DNA of 64,000 nucleotides from Alnus glutinosa (lineage: Eukaryota > Streptophyta > Magnoliopsida > Fagales > Betulaceae): the NCBI RefSeq assembly GCF_958979055.1, contig NC_084897.1:22255628-22319627 (forward strand), written 5' to 3'. Shown here in pieces: positions 12,218 through 24,321 of this stretch (its first letter is position 1; each line of letters opens with the position of its first letter). The notes below the pieces were generated by a model. The model made no database searches. It saw only the letters and a program-made list of their open reading frames with translations, and was not told where the DNA came from. A program made the position numbers and the translations under genes.

Positions 12218-12766
12218 TTTATTTATGGGATAATTGCATCGTTGGTCCCTGTGGTATGCCATAATTATTTTTCACTCATTATGATTTAAAAAGTTCATGA
12301 GAGGTCAATGTGGTATGCAATAATTACGTTTTACTCCTTGGGTCGATTTTTCGTCCACAATTTTGACAGAATCTGTTAGCTCTACACGTCAGCGACACGT
12401 GTCGCCATCTTATTGGCGACACGTGTCCATCTTAATAAAAAAAATATAAATTTATTAAAAAATAAATAAATATAAATTTAATTTTTTTAAAAAAATAAGT
12501 ATTTTTATTTATTTTTTAATAAATTTATATTATTTTATTAAGATTGGACACGTCAGCGCCATGTGTCATTATCTTATTGGTGACACGTAGCGCTGACGTG
12601 GCATTTGACGGAATTTGTTAAAAATTTTAACAGAATTTTACGTCAGTGATCGATTTGTAATTATTGCATACTACAAAGACCTCCCATGTACTTTTTAAAC
12701 TATAAGAAATGAAAAATAATTATGACATACCACGTGGACCAACAGTACAATTATCCTTTTATTTAT
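12218..12766. mobile_element. Mutator-like non-autonomous TIR element with exact 9-bp TSD
   Basis: Element 12227-12757 (531 bp) starts GGGATAATTGCATCGTTGGT. The reverse complement of its right end starts AGGATAATTGTACTGTTGGT, and similarity continues for roughly 50 bases. It is flanked by identical tttatttat (12218-12226 and 12758-12766). The interior has a second inverted pair around an A/T-rich core (12370-12610) with repeated gacacgtgtc-type words. There is no coding capacity. Confidence 0.85.
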
Positions 12767-13056
12767 TTTTATCCCTGATCTGATTTCAAATTGGCCTACG
12801 ATCTTTTGCATTCAACATGATCAAACCCGTTTCGTCTGTCCAATAGGTCCCGGAATAGTCGTAAATATACGACGACACGTCGTCGTTTCATGGACGGGTT
12901 TCGTCGTCTTGGAGCTCTAAACCCTGAGATTGAGAGTCCCAAACGTTCAATCTCGCTTAAACCCTGAACGTTCCAATCCATCAAAAAGGAAAGGAAAAAA
13001 GAAAAGAAAAGAAGATCAATCTTTATTTTCCCATTCATCATACAAATCCCAAAAAA
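12767..13056 (+). promoter_or_regulatory. Promoter and 5' leader of the release factor gene
   Basis: The stretch upstream of the ATG holds two AAACCCT words (12919-12925, 12959-12965). These resemble plant telo-box elements common in genes for translation and organelle biogenesis. A purine-rich leader (12985-13018) precedes the start. The assignment is by motif only. Confidence 0.4.
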
Positions 13057-16000
13057 ATGTCATTTCTCATACTCAGAAAATCATTTAGAAGCTCCAAAAT
13101 TTCTACGCAAACCCCTAGAATTTCCTTCCTATTCTCTTATGCGTCTCACAAAACCACAGAAACCCCATCTGGGTCTCGTCGATTCTCGCATTCGATAGCA
13201 GAAAACCCTAGTTCTACACCTGGATATCCCATTTACAGGCATAGCTTTTCTGGGATTTACTCCAATTCACTTCCAAGCATAAAAAACTCTAATGGGTTTC
13301 ACCAAACTCCTTTCCTTTCAACACCTGCGGAATCCGAGAAGCTTATTTCAGGTTCTGGGTCTCCCATTTTTAGGCGTAACTTTTCTGTGTTTTGCCCCAA
13401 TTCACTTCCAAGCATAAAAAACCTTTGCCAATTTCGCCAAAGTCTAGTAATTTTGACGCCGTTTCGATATTTTGGCACCGAAGCTGCTGTACAGCCCTCA
13501 ACTGCGGACGGACTCACGGTCGAGGGGATCATAGCTAGTAATTGGACAATTCTTGATGAGAGTGAGAGTGATTGGAAGAGTCATGCTGCTGCAATTGCTC
13601 AATCCATTCATCTTATCAAGAAGCGTTTGAGGGTATGACATGTAATGTATCTGGGTCTAGGTTTAAGACTCGGGTACTTATGTTTAAAGCTCAACAATTC
13701 TTGGTCATATTTTTGATTGAGGTCCGATACTGTAGTATGTTGGTGTTCGAGTGAGTTCGTTTTAAGTTTGAATTATGATTGTTGTAGTTCTTTTGATCAT
13801 AAGAGGTTAAACAAACATCAATTTGGGTTATCCTGTTATCATTTTGACTATATTTGATTTTCACAAAATTTTAGTTGAGTTTAGTTTAGTTGTTCATCAA
13901 AGAAAAATTATATATTTAAGAATAGTTGAAGCATAATTTGTATATATATTGAGATTTTCACTATTTACTATGTAATTGTATTGGAATGGTTTTCAGCTGT
14001 CTGAAATCTCGAAGAATAATTTTGCTTTACTTTGTCTGATTATAAGAACTGAAACAGGTTTTGGTTTTGGTTTGTGTATGACCTATTTTATGGAAATGTG
14101 TGTCTTTTTTTGGTATGCTGGCAGTGGAATAAATTGGTGGTTAGGTTGGATTTGTTATCAATGGAGCTGAATAAGCCAGATCTTTGGGATGATCCTGTGC
14201 ATGCGGGGAAGATTAGCCGTGAACATGGTTCTCTCATGGGTAAAATGAAACAGGTGAGGGCATTTGAGCGAGAATTGCTAGAGCATATTGACATGATAAA
14301 GCTTGCTCGTGAGGAGAACGATGCGGACATGGAATCGGTGGGCACTCACTTCTTTATCTAGGCATGTATTCGTTAGAATTATTACTTGTATATTAAAGAA
14401 TTTGGCAAAATTTGATCCCTTCTTTTTTTTTTTTTTTTTTTTTTACTTTTGTGAACTAATTTAACATTTTGAAAGCAAACTACACAGATAACCATTGGTT
14501 CTTTGCGTGTTAGATCCTTATCTTAATGTTCAACCTTTTCTTTTAAGGTAGAAGGTAATACTTGGCAATCTTCTCTTATTACCTGGATACCAACTTTTAT
14601 ACATGTCGCTTGCCTTCACTTTGCAGGAATCAATGAAAGCTTTGCTTAGGATGAGAAGAAACTCAAAAGAGAAAGAGCTTCAAGCTATGTTAGCTGGGGA
14701 GCAGGATTCTTGCTCTTGTTACATAGAGGTTAATTTTATTTTATCGTTGCAACAGCGATTAGGTTCATTGCATCTTTTTTGCATTAAATATTTGTACGTT
14801 TCCTGAAGTCCCCTGTCTGATCGTGTTAACTTGAAATTGCCCCATAGTTCGCTTATATATATCTTCTTTCTTCTCCTTGATTACCAGTAACAATAGCTGT
14901 GGTAATATGTGCGTGATATAGGTTCAAGCTGGAGCTGGGGGTACTGAGAGCATGGATTGGGCAGCAATGGTCATGCAGATGTATAAAATGTGGGCTCAGC
15001 GACGTGGATATAAAGTAGCCGTTGTGGATGAAATGCCTGGTGAGATTGCCGGAATCAAGGTTCATCTTCTTACTAGTTTGCGCTCATCCTTATTTTCAAT
15101 TGAATTTATTCTTGGTGATAGATCACATGCCCTGTAAAGAAGGAAATCAGCACACCCACTCTAAGCAACCTATCTGTGCTACTATTCAACAGTGGATAGT
15201 GCTTTCATTTGTTTATTTCTGAATTTTAAATGCCTGTCAATCCTGCTTGATCTGAAAGTTTGGTCTGCATTTTAGTTATTACTAAGCATCGTTGTTAAAT
15301 ACAACTAGTTTTCTGATTTTAAATTAATGTGTTCTTTCAGCGGGCAACAATCAAAGTGGATGGTGAATACGCTTTTGGATACGCTAAAGCAGAAGTAGGA
15401 GTCCACAGGTTGGTACGTATCTCACCTTTTGACAGTAATAAGCGCCGGCATACATCATTTGCTGCTGTTGCTGTAATTCCAATCACGGGTGATGGATCTA
15501 CCCGTGTACAAATCAATGAATCTGATCTCCGTATTGAGCGGTTTCGTGCTGGGGGTCCTGGCGGCCAGCATGCTAATACAACTGACAGTGCTGTGAGGAT
15601 AGTTCACATTCCCACAGGAATTACTGCCACTTGTCAAAATGAAAGGTATGAAATTTGTGTGCGCAAAAGATTAGAGGAAAAAAGAAATATGCCTTCATGC
15701 TTTCTTTTTGGTATTAGTGGATTTAGAAGTAACGGTTTTCTAACTTTTCTTAATTCCAAAAGATACATTTTTGTTGTAAACACAGATCACAACATCAAAA
15801 CAAGGCTTCAGCGATGGCTGTGCTTCAGTGTCGAGTGGACCAGCTTGAGATGGCTCGCCAGGCTCAGATGAATGCACAACATACTCAATCTCTCACTGAC
15901 ATAACTTGGGGCAGCCAGATTCGTAGTTATGTGCTTCATGTATGCTCTGGAGTCTTGGACCTTACTTCTTTCACTAACTTATTTGGATCCATCGATCACT

Positions 16001-16161
16001 AACTTCCATTGATATTTTTGATGCAGCCTTACCGCATGGTGAAAGATCTGCGAACTAGCTATGAAGTTTCGGATCCTGATTCTGTTCTTGAAGGAGATCT
16101 GGATGGCTTCATATTGAGCTATTTATCAGCTTCCATTGATAAAGATGAAGGTCACCAATGA
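13057..16161 (+). CDS. Peptide chain release factor 2, organellar (RF2/PrfB)
   Basis: Releases the finished peptide at UGA/UAA stops on organellar ribosomes. Seven exons join in phase: 13057-13632, 14125-14337, 14627-14728, 14922-15059, 15341-15645, 15786-15939 and 16027-16161, giving 540 aa. Residues 1 to ~150 form a Ser-rich targeting region containing a 45-residue internal duplication (58-102 and 103-147). The bacterial-type RF2 fold follows. The stop-codon tripeptide SPF is at 371-373 ([19 protein letters not shown]), the peptidyl-hydrolysis motif GGQ at 417-419 ([17 protein letters not shown]), and [10 protein letters not shown] and [10 protein letters not shown] close the domain. SPF marks it as RF2 rather than RF1. 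It looks like the Arabidopsis At1g56350 lineage, annotated as probably mitochondrial (from memory), rather than plastid HCF109. There is no bacterial-type programmed frameshift. Confidence 0.93.
13228..13497 (+). repeat. In-frame 135-bp tandem duplication in RF2 exon 1
   Basis: Two 135-bp units (13228-13362 and 13363-13497) encode matching segments with PIYRHSF/PIFRRNF, then NSLPSIKN in both. About 26 bases (13262-13287 and 13397-13422) are identical. The duplication lies wholly in the presumed targeting region and keeps the frame. Confidence 0.85.
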
Positions 16162-16477
16162 ACTTATTAGTTACCGGATTTCATAGGCATTATGCATATT
16201 GTCACAAAGCTGAATCCATGCAAGGTGTACATCTGACTGATGACGATTAGCCATAAGACTTGACTAACAAGCCAATCAGCTGCAACGATGTTCCCAGTCA
16301 GGCATGGGCTTTTGAATTTTGATAGTCATGTAGAGCTGATATAGTTAAAATTTAGAGAGGGCATGGCATTTATAATTTTAGTAGTAGGATTGAAAAAAGG
16401 TCCTTCAAATATTTATTTTTGGTGATACAATCAATCATGTGCTTTTTCTTCTCTTGGATAGTAGCCCGTCAAGTGAC
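16162..16477. other. RF2 3' UTR and spacer
   Basis: Sequence after the RF2 stop codon. No additional gene was seen; it ends where the GC-rich repeat begins. Confidence 0.5.
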
Positions 16478-17138
16478 TAGGGGTGGACAAAACCTGCCCA
16501 ATCCGACCGCCTGCCCCGCCCCGCAAAAGCCGGATTTTAGGCTAAAAAATGCGGATCTGGGTTTAAAATTCCAGGATCCGTACAGAGCGGGGCAAGTCAC
16601 AGGTTTTAGTTTTTAAAAACTCCAGGTATCCGCCCCGCCCCGCATGCCTAACCTAAAGACCTCAAAACTAAAAAATCCTAAAAGTTCTAAACATGCTGCG
16701 CCGCTCATCCCTACCCAGAGGTCTCAGATCAGTCTGAACTCAAGGCTGAAATCCTGAGTCCCCTGTGCTGCAGCTGCCGCTCACCGGCTCACCCTTCTCC
16801 TCTGATTGTCCCTTCCTTTGAAATCTTGAGTTCCCTTGTGCCGCTCACCCTCTCGTCCCTCTAAATTCCCAGGCAAGATTGATCTAAGCTTGACCCCATT
16901 AAATCTCAAGTATTTCTTCCACTCTTCGGTCTTCGCTTTCCACTTTCATGTTTCTTTTTTGTCGTGAAATATGGGATTTCAACTAACCTAACCAAGCCAA
17001 GTTGTTGTATAACGCTCGACTGAATGTGTCTTTCTTGATTTCTCAAGCTCCAAGCTTTCTCCCACTCAATTTTTCTGTTGACCATTGTTAGTGTTAGTCT
17101 GATTTAACAATACCTGATTTGCCCCGCCCAACCCGCAA
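16478..17138. mobile_element. GC-rich non-autonomous DNA element, copy 1 (3' end missing)
   Basis: Begins TAGGGGTGGACAAAACCTGC, followed by repeated gccccgcccc words, in the style of hAT-related elements with GGGGTGG ends. It matches copy 2 (19220-19968) over about 600 bases (for example ctcaaaactaaaaaatcc and aactcaaggctgaaatc). Copy 1 keeps the outer left end but stops at the abrupt join to 'aggtttatttattaatt' at about 17138. Confidence 0.6.
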
Positions 17139-18017
17139 AAGGTTTATTTATTAATTATTATGATTATAAATTTATAGATGAGATGAGTACAATGAACATT
17201 ACAAACCATTATATATTACAAGGTCGGTCCTTTTCACTATCTAGAGAAAGATTAAGGAGAAAATACTATCGAATATGCTACAAGAGAATTTGGTTAAAGT
17301 GATTGAGCAAGATTGTCGGCACGAGAATTTGCATTCCTAAAGGGAGGATTTGATGGATGGAGTGTGGAATTCCAAGCCCTAAGATGCTCTCATCACTCAT
17401 AATGTTTTTAGTACATAAAAAGTTGTGTTAGATCGAAAATCGTTAGTTTGGTAAAAGTATTGAAAAAAATATTTATTTGACTTTTTTGCTATAAAAATGC
17501 CCAAGGCAAAGTAGTGAAGATTCAAATCCAGATGGGTCATGAACATTGACAAATTAGAGACATTTGGAGATTGATCCTTCAAAGTAATCATTTGAACGCT
17601 TAATAATAGTTAATATTAGTAGCCGAAGGAGATATCATTTTGGAGCTTGGGTTCCAAAACTAAAAAGCGAGACGACGTAACTTTTGTAAACCCGTCCTCA
17701 TAGAAATAAGGCACAGCTTTGCGCAGGTTAAAAAGTCGACGGCGAACTTCGAAATATTGAGAAAGCCACAAGCGCTGTGACTAAAAACGATTTAAGGTAC
17801 GAGGCCGTCTCAGTTATCTTACTCTATCGCTCTTTTTAATTTCTTTAATTTTGTGACCGAAAACAAAAAAGTTAAAATTTTCATCTAGAAAAGTTGAAAT
17901 AAAATAAAATGAGAGAGAGAGAGAGAGAGCACTAATGGATTCATACAATCAACGCGTTCAGATTGAAGATCATCAATTAGTTCAAAGCCATTGTAAATAT
18001 ATGTCCCTTCCCCTCTA
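17139..18017 (+). pseudogene. Broken duplicate of the Shg1-domain gene: promoter, exon 1 and start of intron 1
   Basis: Collinear with 20516-21552. It shares the region from 'ggtttatttattaatt' through 'gatcgaaaatcg', 'aggcacagctttgcg' and the (GA)n leader to the ATG and first intron. The ATG-equivalent is 17935-17937 and the exon-equivalent ends at 17992. Relative to the intact exon, 53 bases after 'atggattcat' are deleted, a frameshift. Exons 2 and 3 are absent. Alignments are by eye. Confidence 0.8.
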
Positions 18018-18030
18018 TTTTTGGGAGGGC

Positions 18031-19200
18031 TAACAAACTTAGAGAGAGAGAGAGAGAGGGAGCAGCACTGAAGGAAAGAGAAAGAGAAAGAGGCAGAAAA
18101 GTATTGGTTTCCTCCAATATCTTACCATTTCGTCTCTATTTTTTAGTTTGTATATTGAAATAGACATGATCATAAAGGTGGGTTGGAGTCCTTTTAATAT
18201 GGATTGAGCCACAATTCCAATGTTCACTTTGATGAGCATCTTTCTTGCTTTCTGACACAATTTGTATGTCTCATGTAATAATCATGACCAAAGAAATCAT
18301 GCAATATTTATGCAAATCATATTGTAAGAAACAAGTTGGGAAAGGAAATGGAAAGTTATCAATATCGCATTTTGTTCCTATATATGTTTTGAGATATAAT
18401 TTAATTTACTGATATATATACTTAATTACAAGACAAAAAGCATGGACACTTACTGAAGCAAGAAACAAACATCCTGCACCAAACCATTTTCTATGTCTAA
18501 CTAAGGAAAGAAAGTGAGCTCTATGGAAATGTTTCCTTCCTTCAAACCAAAAAGGAATAATTTTACTAACATTCTTCAGTCTTTCAATAGACATACAATA
18601 AAATCAAATAACAAAGTAGCTAACAATAAGCCTCTTCTTTTTTTAATTTTAATTTTAATTTTTTTTATTGAACAGAATAAGCTTCTTCTTAAAATGAGTC
18701 AAATGACAATGCCAAAACTAACCCTTATTGGATAAGGCTCGACTTTATCACAACACTATTAAATGTAGCAAAATCTATATAGAAATTGCAGTCATTGAAA
18801 AATGGACAGAAATTTCTTACAAACCGATTTGTAGGAAATTTCATACAACCTATATATAAGAATGATATATGTCTCTTCGCATGTGGGAAGTACATGTTGT
18901 TTTATTAATACTATTAAAAAATCATGTGAGAATCACTTGCTATTAAAACATGTACTTCTCATATGCCAAGTGACACATGTCACTCTTATATGTGGGTGGT
19001 ATGAAATTTCTTACAAATTGGTTTATAGGAAATATTTGTCATTAAAAAGTTAATCTATATATATAAAAAAATAAAAAATAAAATAAAATTGTGTCACCAG
19101 AAATTTCGGATGTTGAATATGAGCCAATGCAAGGTGTTAGATTTCTTAGCTTCACAGCAGAAATTAGATAGATATGGTAGTTGACATAAGAAGAATAACA
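18031..19200 (-). pseudogene. Remnant of a second ASG1-like locus: outer flanks only, gene body missing
   Basis: 18031-19137 matches the 3' flank of the intact minus-strand gene (27648-28750), including 'gacatgatcataaaggtggg' and 'tcaccagaaatttcgg'. 19138-19190 then matches its 5' upstream flank (33535-33640: 'agatttctt...agcttca' and 'cagaaattagatagata'). All six coding exons are missing at the join, which has a short shared word near 'gtaga'. No coding sequence remains. Confidence 0.65.
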
Positions 19201-19219
19201 GCATATGTTGCTGTTTTCC

Positions 19220-19968
19220 CTCCCTAATTTGAGGAAAAACGCAGATCTGGGTTTAAAATTCCAGATCCGTGCGGGGCGGGAGGGTCACGGGTTTTATTTT
19301 TTAAAAGCCCCGGGTACCCGCCCCGCATGCCTGACCGACCTAAAGACCTCAAAACTAAAAAATCCCCTACCCCGAGGTCCGAGACCAGTCCGAACTCAAG
19401 GCTGAAATCCCGAGTCCCCCGTGCCGCACCAGCTGCTCACCGGCTCACCCCCTCTCGTCCGGTCGTCCCTCCCTCTGAAATCCCGAGTCCCCCTGCGCCG
19501 CTCACCCCTCTCGTCCGGTCGTCCCTCTGAATTCCCAGGAGAGATTGATCTGAGCCTGACCTCGTTGAATCTCAGGTATTTCTTCCACTCTTCAGTCTTC
19601 CCTCTCCACTTTTATGTTTCTTTTTTTTGTCGTGGAATATGAGATTTCAATTTTCAACTAACCTAACCAAGCCAAGTTGTTGTATAAAGCTCAACTGAAT
19701 CTGGCTTTCTTGATTTCTCAAGCTCCAAACTTTCCCCCTCTCAATTTTTCTGTTTACCATTGCTAGTGTTAGTCTGATTAGACAGCACCCGCCCTGCCCA
19801 ACCCGCAAAACCCGCCCCGCCCAACCCGCAAAACCCGCCCCGCCCAACCCGCGACCCTGTGAACAGTTGCCGGGCCACGGGTAGGGTTTTTCGAACCCGC
19901 AGAGAGTGCGGGTTTAGGTGCCAAAATGGCGGAAATCCACCCTGCCCCGCCCCGTGCCCACCCCTTAG
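19220..19968. mobile_element. GC-rich non-autonomous DNA element, copy 2 (5' end missing)
   Basis: Matches copy 1 from 'cagatctgggtttaaaattc' onward and continues past the point where copy 1 breaks, through repeated cccgccccgcccaaccc, ending GTGCCCACCCCTTA, which is the inverse of the left end of copy 1. It lacks the first ~70 bases. The GC-rich open frames here (19205-19530) are not genes. Confidence 0.6.
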
Positions 19969-20356
19969 TAGGAAGGATCCGCCCTCGGCCCTTGTATCCT
20001 TTCTTTTCCTTATTTCACTGCAAAAAAAAAAAAACTCAGACTCACCATTTGAGTTTTACTTGGTAAATCCTGTATGCATAGAATTATATATCTTATTTTT
20101 TTCTTCAAATTCTACCCCCTATTAATGAGAGAAAATTAGAATAAGTAGGATCATTATTGGATAATGACCTTTTTTAGTGATTAATAAGTTAAAATTAGGC
20201 GCAAAAAATAATTTGGGATGTGTCAAGAAAACAAAATTAATTAGTTAAATGTGGGATATTGAAATACATATTTCTCTATAATGTTTAAGATTTCGTAACA
20301 TGTATAATTTTTTCAGATAACCATTATTTTTAAATCACAAGCATTTTCCACTTTAA

Positions 20357-20388
<32 letters not shown>

Positions 20389-20515
20389 TTTTATCACATT
20401 TTATTAGGAAGTCTTGATATGTAAAATCTTAATTATTAAAATTTGAAATTAGAATTCGAAATACCCACGACTTGTAAAAAAGAAAGAACTTTATGATACA
20501 ATGCCTACGAATTGT
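19969..20515. other. AT-rich spacer with (ATT)n microsatellite
   Basis: No gene. A trinucleotide run lies near 20361-20388. This block is missing from the shortened left-hand duplicate. Confidence 0.5.
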
Positions 20516-21416
20516 AGAAGGTTTATTTATTAATTATTATGATTATTAATTTATAGATGAGACTTGTACAATGAACATTACAAACCATTATATATTACAA
20601 GGTCGGTCATTTTCACTATCTAGAGAAATATCAAGTAAGGAGAAAATACTATCGGAAATGCTACAAGAGAATTTGGTTGAAGTGATTGAGCAAGATTGTG
20701 ATCTCGAGAATTCCAAGCCCTATGATGCTCTCATCACTCATAGCGTTTTTAGTACATAAAAAGTTGTGTCAGATCGAAAATCGTCAGTTTGGTAAAAGAC
20801 TTAGAAAAATATTTATTTGACTTTATTGCTATCAAAAAGCCCAAAGCAAAGTAGTAGTGAAGATTCAAACCCGGATAGGTCATGATCAGTGATATGATTG
20901 ATAGAAGGGATATGTCATGTGTACAAGGTCATGGTTGACAAATTAGAGACATTTGGAGATTGATCCTTCAAAGTAATCATTTAAGCATTCACAACAGCTT
21001 TCTTATAAAGGGTTATGTTCTCTAAATTTTAGGGAAAATTTTCAGAAAGTCATAAAAAGTTACCCACAGCATCTTCCTGAAAGAGATACCATTTTGGAGC
21101 TTGGGTTCCAAAACTAAAAAGCGATACGACGTTGCTTTTGTAAACTCGTCCTCACGGAAATAAGGCACAGCTTTGCGTAGGTTAAAAAGTTGATGGTGAA
21201 CTTCGATAGATTGAGAAAACCACAAGCGCTGTGACTGAAAACAATTTAAGGTACGAGGCTGTCTTCTGGATTTTTAATTTCTTTAATACCCAAAAAAAAA
21301 GAAATTAATTAATATATATATTTTTTTTGCAGGTGGTTTTCGAATTTGGAATAGAGAATTTTCATCTGGAAAAGTTGAAATAGAATAAAAATAAGAGAGA
21401 GAGAGCGCGCGCGCTA
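20516..21416 (+). promoter_or_regulatory. Promoter and 5' leader of the Shg1-domain gene
   Basis: Upstream region shared with 17139-17934. The last ~30 bases are a (GA)n/(GC)n leader just before the ATG at 21417. The small open frame at 20571-20759 is also present, altered, in the degraded copy and is not thought to be a gene. Confidence 0.5.
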
Positions 21417-24321
21417 ATGGATTCATCTTCATCAATGATAACTCCAGAGGATGTGTTGGAATCGCTGATGAATGACGGTACAATCGACACGCTCAGATTG
21501 AAGATCATTAACCAGCTCAAAGCCAATGTAAATATATGTCCCTTCCCCTCTATTTTCTTTGCTTTGGTTTTCTCTCTCTTTCTCTCGATTTTGTGGGTAA
21601 AATCTGAATTGTGGGTTTTTTTTTTTAATTTTATATTCTGAGAGCTAATGGAGCAGTGAACTTGTCAAGTTTAATGGTTTTTGGTGGTTTATTTGTGTGC
21701 TAATTGCCTGTATTGTTTGTTTGTATAGCTTCACTCATTAGTCACTCATGAGTTACACAAGCATATACATATACACACACATGTATGTATATATTTATTT
21801 ATAGAGCAGTTCTATAGATACCAATGAATCATACAAAAGTATTTTGAATGATGGGGTTAGTGGCAGAGCCAGGGATTTTTACTTGTAGGGCTGAATATTG
21901 TTGCAAGGCAGAAGAGGGAGGAGGTTTGAAAGGCGACTTGGAAGTTGAGAAGAAGAGACAAAGCAGAGGAGGGGGAGGGAGGAGTTGAGGGGAGGATGGA
22001 TGAAAGGATCACGTGTAGGTTTTGGAAAAAGAAATCTTTTGGTTTATAGAAACCTTTTAAGGGTTAAATTTTTTGATTTAAAAAAGAGCTAAAATGTTTT
22101 ATCATATTTTTGAGGAGAGGACTTTTAGATTTTAAAAAGAAAAGAAACCCAAATATATTTTGTGATGGTGCATTTTGTAAGAAAAGAATTTCCTATGTCT
22201 GTGTTAGTGTGTGTGTGTGGTTGTTCTTGATGAGGAGTTGCATATATTTACATTGTGCATGTATTTTAATGAGTTGGTATGAGCTATTTGTTAGTTAAAG
22301 TCCTAGTGTCGGTATCATTGATTCTAATTTGGGAACTAATATGCAATTCATGTGGTTGAATATAAGAATTTGTGGGTTCAACTGTTTGCTCCAGTAGATC
22401 TTTGTAAATTGTTGACAGTATCGGTAGACTAGCACGGGTTCCTCCTCCAGAAGTTCAAATCAGTGAATTTTGAAATTTTTTGAGTTTGAGCACAATCAAG
22501 TTTGCTGCTCTTGTTGATTCTCACTTTGGCCAACTAGTTGTCTATGGTTATTCAATTTTCGGATATAAGTGACATATTGTCAGTTAATAATTCTGAAGCT
22601 CTGATGGCACTTGCGTGAGTGCAATCTTGGATCTCATTTGAGTTTCTGGCCTCTACCAGAAGTGTACCTTTTCACTTAGTCCAAGGGTTGTCAAACATTT
22701 GAATGCTTAAGGAAGTACTAGTTTATTTTTCTCTAAAAGGGAATAATACTTATGTCTGTGCTCCTTGTTGCAGGAGGAGCTTAAGAATACCACTATCAAA
22801 ATGGCAGAACAGAGCAAAGTTCTTAACACTCCTGGAGCAGAGAAACAGACGAAAAGAGAGCTGTTTGATGCACTAAGGCAGGAACTTGAGTAAGTGTTGG
22901 TGTTTCTTAACTGTTTTCATTTGTTTCTTAAGATAGAATAGCCTCCCAGGTTCGCACTAAACGCTCTTGCTTACTTTTGAGAAAACTCATAGCTTATATG
23001 CAGTATTGGAAGGGGTTTTGATCATCTATTGGACAGTTTTCATTATCTTGAAGTTGTCTTGGCTGTATCAAATGTTAATAGTGACAGAGTTTTAAATATC
23101 ACGAGATGAAAAAGTAAATAAGATGGCCCATCCTGTGTAAATTGTGAAGATTGCTTTGGAAAGATAGAAGCAACTTATAAGTGGGTGTTTGAGCAATTGT
23201 GAAGCTGAATCCATGTCTAAAATGGCCTTATCCATATTTACTGCCTCTTAGGTGGTGCAAAGTTTACATGCACTCTCTAAAATTTTAGTAATGCACAAAG
23301 TTATAGAGCTTTCTTAATCCCGTTTTCCACCCTCTCTTTTTCTTCTTCTTCTTTTATTTATTTATATTTTCGGTCATCATATTGATATTGATAATGATCC
23401 TTTAGCCAGTTTTTCCATTCATTAATTACAGAATTTTGAAGGTTCTTATGTTGTCTTAATTCGGAATAAACTATTTCTTGCGTTCCAACAAAATACTCTT
23501 TTATTTCCTTCTTAATAAAAAAAGATGTTCTGTAATATTTAAAGACAGATCTTAACTTATATAAGTTATTGACTTGGGTTTGTGATAATTTGTAGAATAC
23601 ATATGCTTGTGACAAGTAAGATCAGTCCAATAAAGTATGTGAATTCTTATTAATACAAAGTGACCTTTTTATAGTTGAAATAAAGTTAATTATACTTTGA
23701 TTTGTTTTATCAATTCTTTCTTGATTTGCTTCATTATTGTAAATGTATTTATTAATAATCTGAAACTGACACATTATGTTAATTTATTGCTCCTATCTCT
23801 ATGTGAATCTTGAAGAACGTCCCACATGGTTTGTTACTTGTCTTGGTTTAGAAGGGTTTTCTGATGTGTCACAATACTAATTTTTTTATGTCACTTGTTT
23901 ACTACAGCAGTTTCTGTTCTTTACAATTTTCATATTGATTTCATGCAGAGCTCCAGTGCTTGAGAAGGCTTCTAAATCAGTTTGGGACCTTATTTTAGAC
24001 AATAATGGGCTGGGGAAGGAAATTAATGAGATGGTTGAAAAAGTATTTTGTCGACTGAGCGGCCGGGAACCTCCTTTGTTTCCTTTGCCAGATGGTGAGA
24101 CTCGGCCTAATAAAGAAACTCAGAATGAGAAAGGAAAAGGAAAAGAATTTGCAAATGAAGACAACCCGGAGAAGGAGAATTCTCCCTCTTTATCAAAGAA
24201 AAGGAGTTTTAGTGAAATGAATGCAGAAGGAGGTGAATATGAATCTGCAAGCAGATCCGGTGATCCTCCTGCCATGCTGGAAGAGTCTAGTAAATCACCT
24301 CAAGCAAGTTTGAAGACATGA
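21417..24321 (+). CDS. Shg1/BOD1-domain protein (COMPASS Shg1-like)
   Basis: Three exons join in frame: 21417-21527, 22774-22889 and 23949-24321, giving 199 aa. Residues 9 to ~105 look like the Shg1 domain (yeast COMPASS subunit Shg1, animal BOD1): [20 protein letters not shown], then [20 protein letters not shown] and [20 protein letters not shown]. In other eukaryotes this domain occurs in histone H3K4 methyltransferase complexes and at kinetochores; the plant role is inferred. The C-terminal half is charged and low-complexity, with a short basic stretch SKKRSF that could be a nuclear signal. A degraded promoter-plus-exon-1 copy lies at 17139-18017. All splice sites are GT-AG. The family call is moderately sure; the function is not shown by sequence. 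Confidence 0.8.

Noticed and set aside
19205-19530. Pro/Arg-rich open frames in GC-rich sequence
   Set aside because: Low-complexity translation of the GC-rich transposon-like repeat; not conserved with copy 1 at 16.5-17.1 kb.
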